Part shown: piece by piece, positions 56,839 through 64,000 of the stretch
Layout of the letters: each line of letters opens with the position of its first letter
Numbering within the stretch: the stretch's first letter is position 1
Notes under the pieces: generated by a model
Told to the model about the DNA's origin: nothing
Seen by the model: only the letters and a program-made list of their open reading frames with translations
Databases searched by the model: none
Translations under genes and position numbers: made by a program
NCBI GenBank assembly: GCA_003221615.1
Contig: QHSQ01000115.1
Location: 1-64,000, forward strand
Reading direction: 5' to 3'
From: Candidatus Rokuibacteriota bacterium
GTDB lineage: Bacteria > Methylomirabilota > Methylomirabilia > Rokubacteriales > CSP1-6
DNA length: 64,000 nucleotides

Positions 56839-57747
56839 TCAGAACGGCACCCGCGGCTCGTCGAGCGCGGGGGACATCATCGCGACCGGCATCAGGCGCG
56901 TCGACGTCGCAAATCCAACTCGGCCGCGCCAGTCGATCAGGATGAGACCACCCTGTCCGCCGCCTTCGTCGACGAGCAGGTCGACGGCCACCTTCGCCGC
57001 ATAGTCCGGGTCGTCGGCATCCTTCAGATATCGGAGCGCGCGGTGGCCGAGGACGACGCGCATGATCGCCTCGCCGTCGCCGGTGCACGACACGCCGCCG
57101 ATCGAGCTGTCGGCGTAGGTGCCGCAGCCGATGAGGGCGCTGTCCCCGACGCGCCCGGGGAGCTTGCCCGGAGTTCCGCCCGTCGACGTCGCCGCTGCGA
57201 TGGTGCCGTTGCGGTCGAGGGCGACCGCGCCCACCGTGCCGCCGCCTCGTGTGGCGGGCTGACGCGCGAGCTCGGCGTGACGTTTTCGCTGCCGGTCGGT
57301 GACGAGCGAGGCGGGGTCGCACTCCGGGATTCCGACGGAGCGGGCGAACGCGAGGGCGCCCTCGCCGACCAGCAGAACCTGGCGGCGCGACTCGAGGACG
57401 CGCCGCGCGACGGTGATCGGATTCGCGATGCGCGAGAGGGCCGCGACGGCTCCGCACTGGAGCCGGTCGCCTTCCATGATCGAGGCGTCCACCTCGACGG
57501 CCCCGTCGCGGTTGAGAACCGACCCGCGGCCGGCATTGAAGCGCGGATCGTCCTCGAGCGCGCGCACCGCGCGTTCGAGCGCGTCGAGCGCCGCGCCACC
57601 ATCCGCCAGCACACGCCAGCCGGCCAGCGCGGCGTCCCGCACGCCTTGACGGTAGTCGCCCGCTTCGGCTGGATTGGCGCCGGCCCCGCCTTGAACGATG
57701 ATGGTGGGCACGCGGGTCGTCGGGGCGCGGTCGGCGGATGACGGCAT
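56839..57747 (-). CDS. Isoaspartyl peptidase / L-asparaginase (Ntn hydrolase)
   Basis: About 302 aa. Precursor with IIVQGGAGANP, FNAGRGSVLNRDG, and the autocleavage site GGGTVGAVALD, where the Thr becomes the N-terminal nucleophile; substrate loop RVGDSALIGCGTYAD. Hydrolyses isoaspartyl dipeptides and asparagine. ATG 57747 preferred; a GTG at 57756 adds three residues. Divergent from, and closely abutting, the UDG gene. Confidence 0.93.
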   Translation of the reverse strand: MPSSADRAPTTRVPTIIVQGGAGANPAEAGDYRQGVRDAALAGWRVLADGGAALDALERAVRALEDDPRFNAGRGSVLNRDGAVEVDASIMEGDRLQCGAVAALSRIANPITVARRVLESRRQVLLVGEGALAFARSVGIPECDPASLVTDRQRKRHAELARQPATRGGGTVGAVALDRNGTIAAATSTGGTPGKLPGRVGDSALIGCGTYADSSIGGVSCTGDGEAIMRVVLGHRALRYLKDADDPDYAAKVAVDLLVDEGGGQGGLILIDWRGRVGFATSTRLMPVAMMSPALDEPRVPF

Positions 57748-58496
57748 CGCCTTCACCGTGTCACAATCCCGCCGGATTGCAAAATCCTCGCTCGATCAGC
57801 AGCCTGAATGCTCGCATCGTCGCCTGTCGGCGGTGTCCCAGGCTCGTGAAGCATCGCGAGGCCGTCGCGGCATCCCCGCCGCGGCGCCACCTCGGCGAGA
57901 GCTACTGGGCCAGGCCGCTGCCGGGTTTCGGCGACCCGCGCGCGCGGCTCCTCCTGGTGGGGCTGGCGCCCGCCGCGAACGGCGGCAATCGCACGGGGCG
58001 GATGTTCACCGGGGATCGCAGCGGCGACTGGCTCTTCGACGCGCTCCATCACGCGGGCTTCGCCAGCCAGCCGACGTCCGAGCGCCGGGGCGATGGTCTC
58101 AGTCTCCTCGACGCCTACGTGACCGCGGCCGTGCGGTGCGCGCCGCCCGATAACAAACCGACGCTCGACGAGTTCGCGCGCTGTGCGCCGTACCTGGTCA
58201 CCGAGCTGCGGCTCCTCACCCGTGTGCGTGTGGTCGTTGGGCTCGGTCGGATCGGCTGGCAGGCCTACCTCAGAGGGCGGCTGGCGCTCGGGGCGCCCCG
58301 TCCGCGGCCGGTCCCGAAGTTCGGCCACGGCGCGGTAACCCGGTTCGACGACGGCGTGACCTTGATCGCCACGTATCATCCCAGCCAGCAGAACACGTTC
58401 ACCGGCAAGCTGACGCGGCCGATGCTTCGGGGAATCTTCGAGACGGCGCGCCGTCTCCTGGAGCACGACGCGATCGCGCCGGGCGGCGAGGCCTAG
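57738..58496 (+). CDS. Family 5 (UDGb-type) uracil-DNA glycosylase
   Basis: Up to 252 aa. Motif 1 GLAPAANGGNRTGRMFTGD and motif 2 HPSQQNTFTGKLT are those of family 5 UDGs. Cysteines in CRRCPRL, VRCAPP and RCAPYL can hold the 4Fe-4S cluster. It removes uracil (and some other deaminated bases) from DNA. The start may instead be TTG 57777, which avoids overlapping the divergent asparaginase start; the first 13 residues look like antisense shadow. Confidence 0.9.
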   Translation: MTASPSPCHNPAGLQNPRSISSLNARIVACRRCPRLVKHREAVAASPPRRHLGESYWARPLPGFGDPRARLLLVGLAPAANGGNRTGRMFTGDRSGDWLFDALHHAGFASQPTSERRGDGLSLLDAYVTAAVRCAPPDNKPTLDEFARCAPYLVTELRLLTRVRVVVGLGRIGWQAYLRGRLALGAPRPRPVPKFGHGAVTRFDDGVTLIATYHPSQQNTFTGKLTRPMLRGIFETARRLLEHDAIAPGGEA

Positions 58497-59539
58497 TCGG
58501 TCAGATCAGCGGGGAGGCGAGGCCGCTCGCCGACGGTCAGCGACAGCTCGCGACGCTGGCCGTCACGAAGGATCGTGATGCGCGTCCGCTGGCCGGGCTT
58601 GAGGGCCTTTACCTTCGCCAGATAATCCTGGTGCGTCCGGATCGGCGTGCCCTCGATCGCGGTCAGGATGTCGCCGCCGACCAGATACTCTTCGCCCTGG
58701 ACGACCACCGAAAGGCTGCCGCCGCGGACGCCGGCGCGCTCCGCCGGGCTACCGTCGAAGACGATCTCGATCAGGTAGCCGGGCGACAGCGGCAGGCGAA
58801 GGATCGAGGTGACCTGCGAGTCGATCTCACGGCCCTGAAGCCCGAGCCAGGGGCGGATCACGCGGCCGGTCTCGCGCAGGTCACGGAGGATCGCCTTGCC
58901 GGCGTTGATCGGCAGGGCGAAGCCGATCGAATTCGCCTCTTCCGAGATGAAGGTGTTGATGCCGACGACGGAGCCGCACCGATCGACGAGGGGACCACCC
59001 GAGTTCCCGGGGTTGATCGGCGCGTCGGTCTGGATCATCGGCTGCTCGGCAAGGCCGGGCAGGATGCGGTTGAGGCCGCTCACGATGCCGCGGGTCATCG
59101 TCTGCTCGAGGCCCATCGGGTTGCCGATCGCGACGACCTCGTCGCCGACGTGCAAGGCCGACGAGTCCCCGAGCCGGGCGGCGGGCAGCGGCGACGGCGT
59201 CTCGATCCGCAGCAGCGCGAGGTCGGTCACCGTGTCCATGCCGAGCACCCGCGCCGGCGTGCGTGTGCCCGAGTCGAGCGTGATCGAGAGCGAGGCGGCG
59301 CCGTCGACGACGTGCGCGTTGGTCAGCACGTGCCCGTCACGCTCGATGACGACGCCGGAGCCGACCACGGTCTCGAACCGCCGCTGCGGCTTGGCCTTGT
59401 TGATCTTGGTGACCTGGATCGACACGACGCTCGGCGAGACCCGCTCGTACAGCGACGCCAGCGACTCGGTGCACGCCTGCTGCGCGAAGGCCGGCTGCGG
59501 GATCGCGAGCAGCAAGAGGAACACCGGAACGCGCATCAC
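58493..59539 (-). CDS. HtrA/DegP-type periplasmic serine protease with one PDZ domain
   Basis: 348 aa: signal peptide (1-19), trypsin-like domain with His76 (TNAHVV), Asp106 (TDLALL) and Ser180 (PGNSGGP), then a single PDZ domain (about 250-340). Degrades or refolds damaged envelope proteins. ATG 59539; its 3' end overlaps the UDG stop by 4 bp (convergent). Confidence 0.94.
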   Translation of the reverse strand: MMRVPVFLLLLAIPQPAFAQQACTESLASLYERVSPSVVSIQVTKINKAKPQRRFETVVGSGVVIERDGHVLTNAHVVDGAASLSITLDSGTRTPARVLGMDTVTDLALLRIETPSPLPAARLGDSSALHVGDEVVAIGNPMGLEQTMTRGIVSGLNRILPGLAEQPMIQTDAPINPGNSGGPLVDRCGSVVGINTFISEEANSIGFALPINAGKAILRDLRETGRVIRPWLGLQGREIDSQVTSILRLPLSPGYLIEIVFDGSPAERAGVRGGSLSVVVQGEEYLVGGDILTAIEGTPIRTHQDYLAKVKALKPGQRTRITILRDGQRRELSLTVGERPRLPADLTD

Positions 59540-59575
59540 GCAGGATGATACACCGGCCCGCTTGAGCGTGGGCGG

Positions 59576-59581
59576 TATAAT
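59576..59581 (+). promoter_or_regulatory. TATAAT box abutting the M16 peptidase start
   Basis: GGTATAATCG, nearly the same sequence and same distance (6 nt before ATG) as at the selenoprotein gene, suggesting leaderless transcription of the M16 pair. Confidence 0.5.
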
Positions 59582-59587
59582 CGAGCG

Positions 59588-60898
59588 ATGCGCATCGCGA
59601 TTCCCCTCCTATTGATCGTCGCGCTGCTCGTTCCGTCCGGCGCGCGCGGCGAGAACCGTGTCGTGACCGCGACGCTCGACAACGGGCTGCGCGTGCTGCT
59701 GCTCGAGGATCCGCGCAGCCCGATCGTGTCCTTCCAGGTGTGGTACCGCGTCGGCTCGCGCAACGAGCTTCGAGGCGCGACCGGCATCGCCCATTTCCTG
59801 GAGCACCTGATGTTCAAGGGCACGCCGAGCCACGGTGCCAAGCAGTTCGCGCAGCTCATCGAGGAGAATGGCGGCCAGGACAACGCGTTCACATCCCAGG
59901 ACGTCACCTCCTATTACGTCACGATCGCGGCGGAGAAGCTCGACCTGGTGATCGATCTCGAGGCTGACCGCATGCAGAACCTGCTCCTGGATCCCAAGGA
60001 GATCGCCTCCGAGCGCGAGGTCGTCATCGAGGAGCGGCGCACGCGCACCGAGGACGATCCGGGTGGATTCCTCGGCGAAGAGGTGAGCTCGCTCGCCTTC
60101 AAGGCGCACCCATACGGGGCGCCGATCATCGGGTGGATGGAGGACATCAAGCGGATCACGCCCGACGAGATCCGCGCCTTCTACAAGACGTACTACGCCC
60201 CGAACAACGCAATCGTCGTGGCGGTCGGGGCGTTCCGGGCGGCTGACGCGCTGGAGAGGATCAAGCGTCGCTTCGGCCGCATCCCTCGCGGCAAGGTCCC
60301 GCCGCCGGTGCTGGCGCTCGAGCCGCCGCAAAACGGCGAGCGGCGGGTGACCGTCAAGAGGCAGGCCGAGCTCCCCATCGTGTACCTGGCCTGGCACGTG
60401 CCGAACCATCAGAAGTCCGACGACGCTCCGGCCCTCGAGGTGCTGTCGACCATTCTCTCCGGCGGGCGCGCGTCGCGGCTCTACCGCGATCTCGTCTATC
60501 AGCGTCAGCTGGCGCTCGAGGCCGGCGGCGACTACTCGTACTTCTCGATCGACCCGAACCTGTTCTGGTTCTGGGCGACGCCGATGCCGGGCCAGACGCC
60601 GGAGAAGCTCGAGACCGAGCTCGTCGCCCACATGGAGCGGCTGAAGACCGAGCCGGTGACGGACGAGGAGCTCGCGCGCGCCAAGAATCAGATCGAGGCT
60701 GCCTTCGTCTACCAGGACGATTCGATCCACCAGCGCGCCTCGCTGCTGGCTCGCTTCGAGCTGATCGGCGGGTTCGCGCTCAAGGAGTCCTTCATGGCGA
60801 AGATCCGCGCGGTCACCGCCGCCGACCTGACGCGGGTCGCGCGCGCCTGGTTCACGCCGGACACGAAGAGCGTCGGCGTGCTGTTGCCGAAGCCATGA
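59588..60898 (+). CDS. M16 family zinc peptidase, active subunit
   Basis: 436 aa with a signal peptide (1-21), inverted zinc motif HFLEH at residues 69-73 and the distal glutamate in EREVVIEERR; C-terminal half contains SGGRASRLYRDLVYQRQLA. Bacterial M16 pairs like this form a heterodimer of active and inactive subunits, probably periplasmic. Stop overlaps the next gene by 4 nt. Confidence 0.94.
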   Translation: MRIAIPLLLIVALLVPSGARGENRVVTATLDNGLRVLLLEDPRSPIVSFQVWYRVGSRNELRGATGIAHFLEHLMFKGTPSHGAKQFAQLIEENGGQDNAFTSQDVTSYYVTIAAEKLDLVIDLEADRMQNLLLDPKEIASEREVVIEERRTRTEDDPGGFLGEEVSSLAFKAHPYGAPIIGWMEDIKRITPDEIRAFYKTYYAPNNAIVVAVGAFRAADALERIKRRFGRIPRGKVPPPVLALEPPQNGERRVTVKRQAELPIVYLAWHVPNHQKSDDAPALEVLSTILSGGRASRLYRDLVYQRQLALEAGGDYSYFSIDPNLFWFWATPMPGQTPEKLETELVAHMERLKTEPVTDEELARAKNQIEAAFVYQDDSIHQRASLLARFELIGGFALKESFMAKIRAVTAADLTRVARAWFTPDTKSVGVLLPKP

Positions 60899-62208
60899 TG
60901 ACGACCCGCTCGTCTCTGACCCTGCTCGCTGCTCTGGCGAGCCTGCTCCTGTCCGAGCCCGCCGGCGCGGCGCCGCTCGCGCACCGGGAGGTGCTGCCCA
61001 ACGGGATCGTCCTGCTGGTCGCCGAGCGGCCCGCGGTGCCGATCGTGGCCGTGCGTGTGCTGATGCGGGCCGGCGCGGTCTACGACCCCGCGGATCGGGC
61101 CGGGCTCGCCAATCTGACCGGCGCGGTGCTCACGCGGGGAACCGCGAAGCGCACGGGGCCCGAGCTCGATTCGGCGATCGAGTTCGTGGGCGGCAGCCTC
61201 CAGGCCGGGGCGGGCCGCGATAACCTCACCGTCTCGCTGACGGCCCAGAAGAAGGATCTCACGCTCGGACTCGATCTCGTGTCCGAGGTCGTCCTGTCGC
61301 CGGCGCTTCCCGATGGCGAGGTGACGCGCAAGGTGTCCGAGATCCAGGCGGCGATCAAGCGCTCTGATGAAGACCCGGGCACCGTCGCAGCCCGCGCGCT
61401 CGGGCGGCTGGTCTTCCAGGGGCACCCATACGGTTCTCCGGTCGAGGGCACGCGTGAATCGGTGGCGCGCCTCACTCGCGACGACGTCGTGAAGTTCTAT
61501 CGCGAGCACGCCCGGCCCGATACGACGGTCATCGCCGTGGTCGGCGCGGTCACGGTCGACGAGGCGCGCCGCGAGATCATGGCCCGATTCGGATCGTGGA
61601 CGCGGCCCACCGATGCGCTGGCGTCGGTCGTGCCGGCTACCGCATCGGCCTCGAAGCGCGAGGAGACCGTCAAGCGCGAGCTGACGCAGACCACGATCAT
61701 GTTCGGTCGCCAGGCGGTCTTGCAGACGGATCCCGACTATTTCCCGCTGAGCGTCGCCTCCTACGTGCTCGGAGGCGGATCCGCCTCCCGCCTGTACACG
61801 CGCGTGCGGGAGGAATCGGGGCTCGCGTACTCGGTGTATAGCTGGGTCTCGCCCTGGCGCTACGGTTCGTCCTTCGCCGTGTCCGCGCAGACCCGGACCG
61901 CCGAGGCGCCCAAGGTGGTGGCCATGATGCGCGAAGAGCTCGCGCGCATGGGCCGCGAGCCCGTCAGCGATCGAGAGCTCGCGCTCGCCAAGCAATACCT
62001 CATTGGAAGCTTCCCGATGCGCCTGGACACGTCCGGCAAGGTCGCCGATTTCCTCGTCGCGGTCGAGGACCGTGGGCTCGGGCTCGACTACGGGGATCGC
62101 TACAAGGAGCGGATCGGCAAGGTCACCGCCGCCGACGTCCAGCGGGTGGCCGTGAAGTACTTCCCGCCGACGTCCTTCGACCTGGTCATCGTCGGCGACA
62201 CCAAGTGA
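60895..62208 (+). CDS. M16 family peptidase-like protein, inactive partner subunit
   Basis: 437 aa with a signal peptide (1-22). At the zinc position it reads GLANLTGAVLTRGT instead of HxxEH, so it lacks the metal site, while the substrate-binding GGGSASRLYTRVREESGLAYS with the conserved Arg/Tyr pair is kept. ATGA coupling to the active subunit supports a heterodimer. Confidence 0.93.
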   Translation: MMTTRSSLTLLAALASLLLSEPAGAAPLAHREVLPNGIVLLVAERPAVPIVAVRVLMRAGAVYDPADRAGLANLTGAVLTRGTAKRTGPELDSAIEFVGGSLQAGAGRDNLTVSLTAQKKDLTLGLDLVSEVVLSPALPDGEVTRKVSEIQAAIKRSDEDPGTVAARALGRLVFQGHPYGSPVEGTRESVARLTRDDVVKFYREHARPDTTVIAVVGAVTVDEARREIMARFGSWTRPTDALASVVPATASASKREETVKRELTQTTIMFGRQAVLQTDPDYFPLSVASYVLGGGSASRLYTRVREESGLAYSVYSWVSPWRYGSSFAVSAQTRTAEAPKVVAMMREELARMGREPVSDRELALAKQYLIGSFPMRLDTSGKVADFLVAVEDRGLGLDYGDRYKERIGKVTAADVQRVAVKYFPPTSFDLVIVGDTK

Positions 62209-62777
62209 CCGCCCTCACGCTCGCGGCGCGGCTCGTCCTGCTCCTGGCCGGGCCATCGGTCGCCGGGGCGGCGTCGTTCACGCTCGAGCCTCAGCAGCAG
62301 AACGACGCGCTGCGCGTGGGCGCCCAGTCGATCACGCGCGACTCGTTCGACACCGAATGGCGCGTGGCCAACCCGGCCGGGGACAGCGTCGCGGTGATGA
62401 CTCCATTCCACCGGCTGGTCCTCGCCGCTCGGAACGCGGCGTTCAAGAACGAGCGCATGAAGGACAGCGAGCCGGAGAAGCTGCTGCGCGAGCAGCAGGA
62501 CCGGCTGGTGATCTGGGCGAATCTGCACGGGCCGCGAGAGGACTTCGCCCGGTTCTACGCGCCGCGGATCCTCCTGGGCGATCGGGAGATCGAGCCGTCC
62601 TTCGTCCAGAACGAGCGCACCGCGATTCGCACGGACGGCGGCGGATACCTCGCGCGGTGCGTCTATGGATTTCCCGTCAAGGAGATCGCGCCGAAGTCGC
62701 GACTGATCCTGGTCGTGCGAGACCCGGATGGACGCGACGTCAGCCGCTTCACGATCGACCTCGCATCGATGCGGTGA
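62205..62777 (+). CDS. Hypothetical secreted protein
   Basis: 190 aa with a likely signal sequence (about 1-22, ending AGAASF). The mature part looks beta-rich and soluble (DTEWRVANPAGDSVAVMTPFH; ILVVRDPDGRDVSRFTIDL), with one cysteine. No family recognised. GTG start at 62205 within the stop region of the M16 partner suggests co-expression, possibly as an accessory of the peptidase pair. Confidence 0.65.
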   Translation: MTALTLAARLVLLLAGPSVAGAASFTLEPQQQNDALRVGAQSITRDSFDTEWRVANPAGDSVAVMTPFHRLVLAARNAAFKNERMKDSEPEKLLREQQDRLVIWANLHGPREDFARFYAPRILLGDREIEPSFVQNERTAIRTDGGGYLARCVYGFPVKEIAPKSRLILVVRDPDGRDVSRFTIDLASMR

Positions 62778-62851
62778 GCGCCGCGGCGCCGCCCCGACTC
62801 GCGCTCGCTCCCGCGCCCCGCCGGGCCACCAGGTAGTCAGGCGCCGTTCAC

Positions 62852-63703
62852 ATGAAGGCCCACGGGTGGGTCGGCCTCGCGATCATCGGCGCCGCCGAAG
62901 TGCTCCTCTTCGCGGGTGAGCCGACGGTGGCCGGCTGGTTCACGCCGATCGTCTGGACAGGCTACGTGCTGTTCATCGACGGCCTGGCGGCGCGCCTCAC
63001 CGGCCGGTCCTATCTCACCACCGACCGGGTCGAAGGCGTGCTGGTCGCGCTTGCGTCCGTCGGCGGCTGGTGGCTCTACGAGCTCTACAACGCCCCGCGC
63101 TTCTGGCGGGGAGGCGAGGACGCGCTAGGGCTCTGGTGGCGCTATCACGGCCTCGAGCCGAATCCCTTCCTGCGTCGAGTGGGCTACGACTGGTCCTTCG
63201 CGACGATCTTTCCCGCGCTGTTCCTGACCGCGGTCGTGCTGAAGACGACGGTCTTCCGGCGCGCCCGCGTTCGCGCCTGGCGCCCATCACCGGGCGTCCT
63301 TCGCTTCGCGGTCGCCGCGGGGGCGATCAGCGTCGTGCTGCCGCTCGTCGTGGTTTCAACCTGGCTTGTTCCTCTCGTCTGGGTCGGCTGGGTGCTCGTG
63401 CTCGAGCCGCTCAACTATCGCCGTGGTCTGCCGTCCTGGCTTGGCGATCTCGCCAAGGGCGACGCGTCCCGGCTTCTCGGGCTCGTGGCGAGCGGCGCAG
63501 TCTGCGGCGTGCTGTGGGAGCTCTGGAACTACTGGGCCGCGACGCGGTGGAGCTACTCCGTTCCGTATCTCGGCGGGGTGAAGATTTTCGAAATGCCGGT
63601 GCTCGGTTATCTCGGCTTTCTTCCGTTCGCCCTCGAGGCGTACGCGATGTACCACTGGCTCCGCGGCCTCCTCGACGGGCGCCCGCAGAGCCCGGTGCTA
63701 TAA
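62852..63703 (+). CDS. Polytopic membrane protein of unknown function
   Basis: 283 aa with roughly seven hydrophobic segments. Repeated aromatic patterns stand out: GGWWLYELYNAPRFWRG, ELWNYWAATRWSYSVPYLGG and FEMPVLGYLGFLPFALEAYAMYH. The pairing of W-E-L-x-N with later F-E-x-P and F-A-L-E suggests a conserved polar site within the membrane. I do not recognise the family. ATG 62852; no close coupling to neighbours. Confidence 0.7.
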   Translation: MKAHGWVGLAIIGAAEVLLFAGEPTVAGWFTPIVWTGYVLFIDGLAARLTGRSYLTTDRVEGVLVALASVGGWWLYELYNAPRFWRGGEDALGLWWRYHGLEPNPFLRRVGYDWSFATIFPALFLTAVVLKTTVFRRARVRAWRPSPGVLRFAVAAGAISVVLPLVVVSTWLVPLVWVGWVLVLEPLNYRRGLPSWLGDLAKGDASRLLGLVASGAVCGVLWELWNYWAATRWSYSVPYLGGVKIFEMPVLGYLGFLPFALEAYAMYHWLRGLLDGRPQSPVL

Positions 63704-63704
63704 T
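63699..63704 (+). promoter_or_regulatory. Extended -10 promoter before the quinone oxidoreductase
   Basis: TGCTATAAT carries an extended -10 (TGn) plus consensus TATAAT, 42 nt before the ATG at 63746. The leader contains GGAGGG. Confidence 0.55.
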
Positions 63705-63745
63705 CCCGCCCGCATCGAGCCGATAATCCCGTGGAGGGTCCCTTC

Positions 63746-64000
63746 ATGAAAGCGATTCGAGTCAACGCGCCTGGCGGTCCCGAGGTCCTGCGCTACGAGG
63801 ATACCCCGGAGCCCACACCGAAGGCCGGCGAGGCCACGGTGAAGGTGGACGCCGCCGGCATCAACTACATCGACGTCTATCAGCGCTCCGGCCACTACAA
63901 GCTGGCCTTGCCGATGACCCTCGGCCTGGAAGCCGGTGGCACCGTCACCGCGATCGGCCCGAACGTGACCGAAGTGAAGGTGGGCGACAAGGTCGCCTAC
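63746..64000 (+). CDS. Zinc-independent NADPH:quinone oxidoreductase (MDR superfamily), N-terminal part
   Basis: 85 codons visible: [21 protein letters not shown] opening, [14 protein letters not shown] and [13 protein letters not shown]. This is the Qor/zeta-crystallin pattern (NYIDxxxRxGxY), which lacks the catalytic zinc cysteine of alcohol dehydrogenases. RBS GGAGGG 8 nt before ATG. The gene continues past the window edge. Confidence 0.9.
   Translation, partial: MKAIRVNAPGGPEVLRYEDTPEPTPKAGEATVKVDAAGINYIDVYQRSGHYKLALPMTLGLEAGGTVTAIGPNVTEVKVGDKVAY

Noticed and set aside
57738..57776. First 13 residues of the uracil-DNA glycosylase as real protein
   Set aside because: They are the antisense of the asparaginase N-terminus and lack family similarity; kept in the span only because the start is uncertain.

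Overview
The window is high-GC (about two thirds G+C by eye), densely packed bacterial chromosome with short intergenic gaps, many ATGA/GTGA stop-start overlaps and frequent GTG starts. It carries a complete System I (Ccm) cytochrome c maturation operon, HtpX, a bacterial type II fatty acid cluster and many corrinoid, amine and amidase genes. The gene mix and style fit an uncultivated soil or subsurface lineage of the Rokubacteria/Methylomirabilota kind. That placement is inference from general resemblance; there is no rRNA or marker tree here.

Layout. 1-5968 (minus): ccmABCDEFGHI, with a short intergenic repeat between ccmD and ccmE. 6097-9670: a dipeptide/oligopeptide ABC transporter (two permeases and a Tat-type binding protein, no ATPases). 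9726-10577 (minus): htpX. 10716-17208: yceD-rpmF-plsX-fabH-fabD-fabG-acpP-fabF, followed by an RNase III-like gene that has lost catalytic residues. 17218-18417: a site-2 protease. 18504-26012: an amine/amino-acid catabolic run (glutamine-synthetase-like ligase, PhnW-type aminotransferase, SDR, dimethylglycine-dehydrogenase-like flavoprotein, PLP gamma-elimination/synthase enzyme, an internally deleted SDR). 26.0-28.8 kb: NUDIX hydrolase, small proteins, a methyltransferase and an M28 peptidase.

The most notable gene lies at 28860-29402. It is an AhpD/carboxymuconolactone-decarboxylase family protein whose second redox cysteine codon is TGA, followed at the expected distance by a bacterial SECIS-like hairpin, so it is probably a selenoprotein (Cys-Pro-Phe-Sec). 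Next to it, 29.4-32.3 kb is a decayed, apparently lower-GC island with a lipoprotein-like ORF, an internally deleted NmrA gene, a deleted and frameshifted phosphoesterase, and a 3' fragment of a second AhpD-like gene.

32.3-34.5 kb holds an MFS carrier and an orphan ABC ATPase with degenerate motifs. A 134-bp element with perfect 37-bp inverted repeats follows. 34.9-43.3 kb holds a class II cyclic nucleotide phosphodiesterase-like gene, a B12-dependent methyl-transfer set (corrinoid protein, homocysteine methyltransferase, MetH-activation-like protein), aroK, a homocysteine methyltransferase-MTHFR fusion, an amidase and an N-acyl-D-amino-acid deacylase. 43.3-47.7 kb is a multi-GAF histidine kinase with an NtrC-type sigma54 activator. 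47.9-50.3 kb has an RRM RNA-binding protein and a DUF169-uroporphyrinogen decarboxylase/MtaA fusion. 50.5-55.4 kb has ACT-malic enzyme, acetyl-CoA synthetase and an MHS-family symporter. 55.7-64 kb has a DksA/TraR-like zinc-finger protein behind a possible sigma54 promoter, PlsC, isoaspartyl peptidase, family 5 uracil-DNA glycosylase, an HtrA-type protease, an M16 peptidase pair, two unrecognised genes and the start of a quinone oxidoreductase.

No rRNA, tRNA, CRISPR, phage, transposase or plasmid genes were recognised. Several genes have a TATAAT-like box only 6-7 nt before the start codon, suggesting leaderless transcripts.
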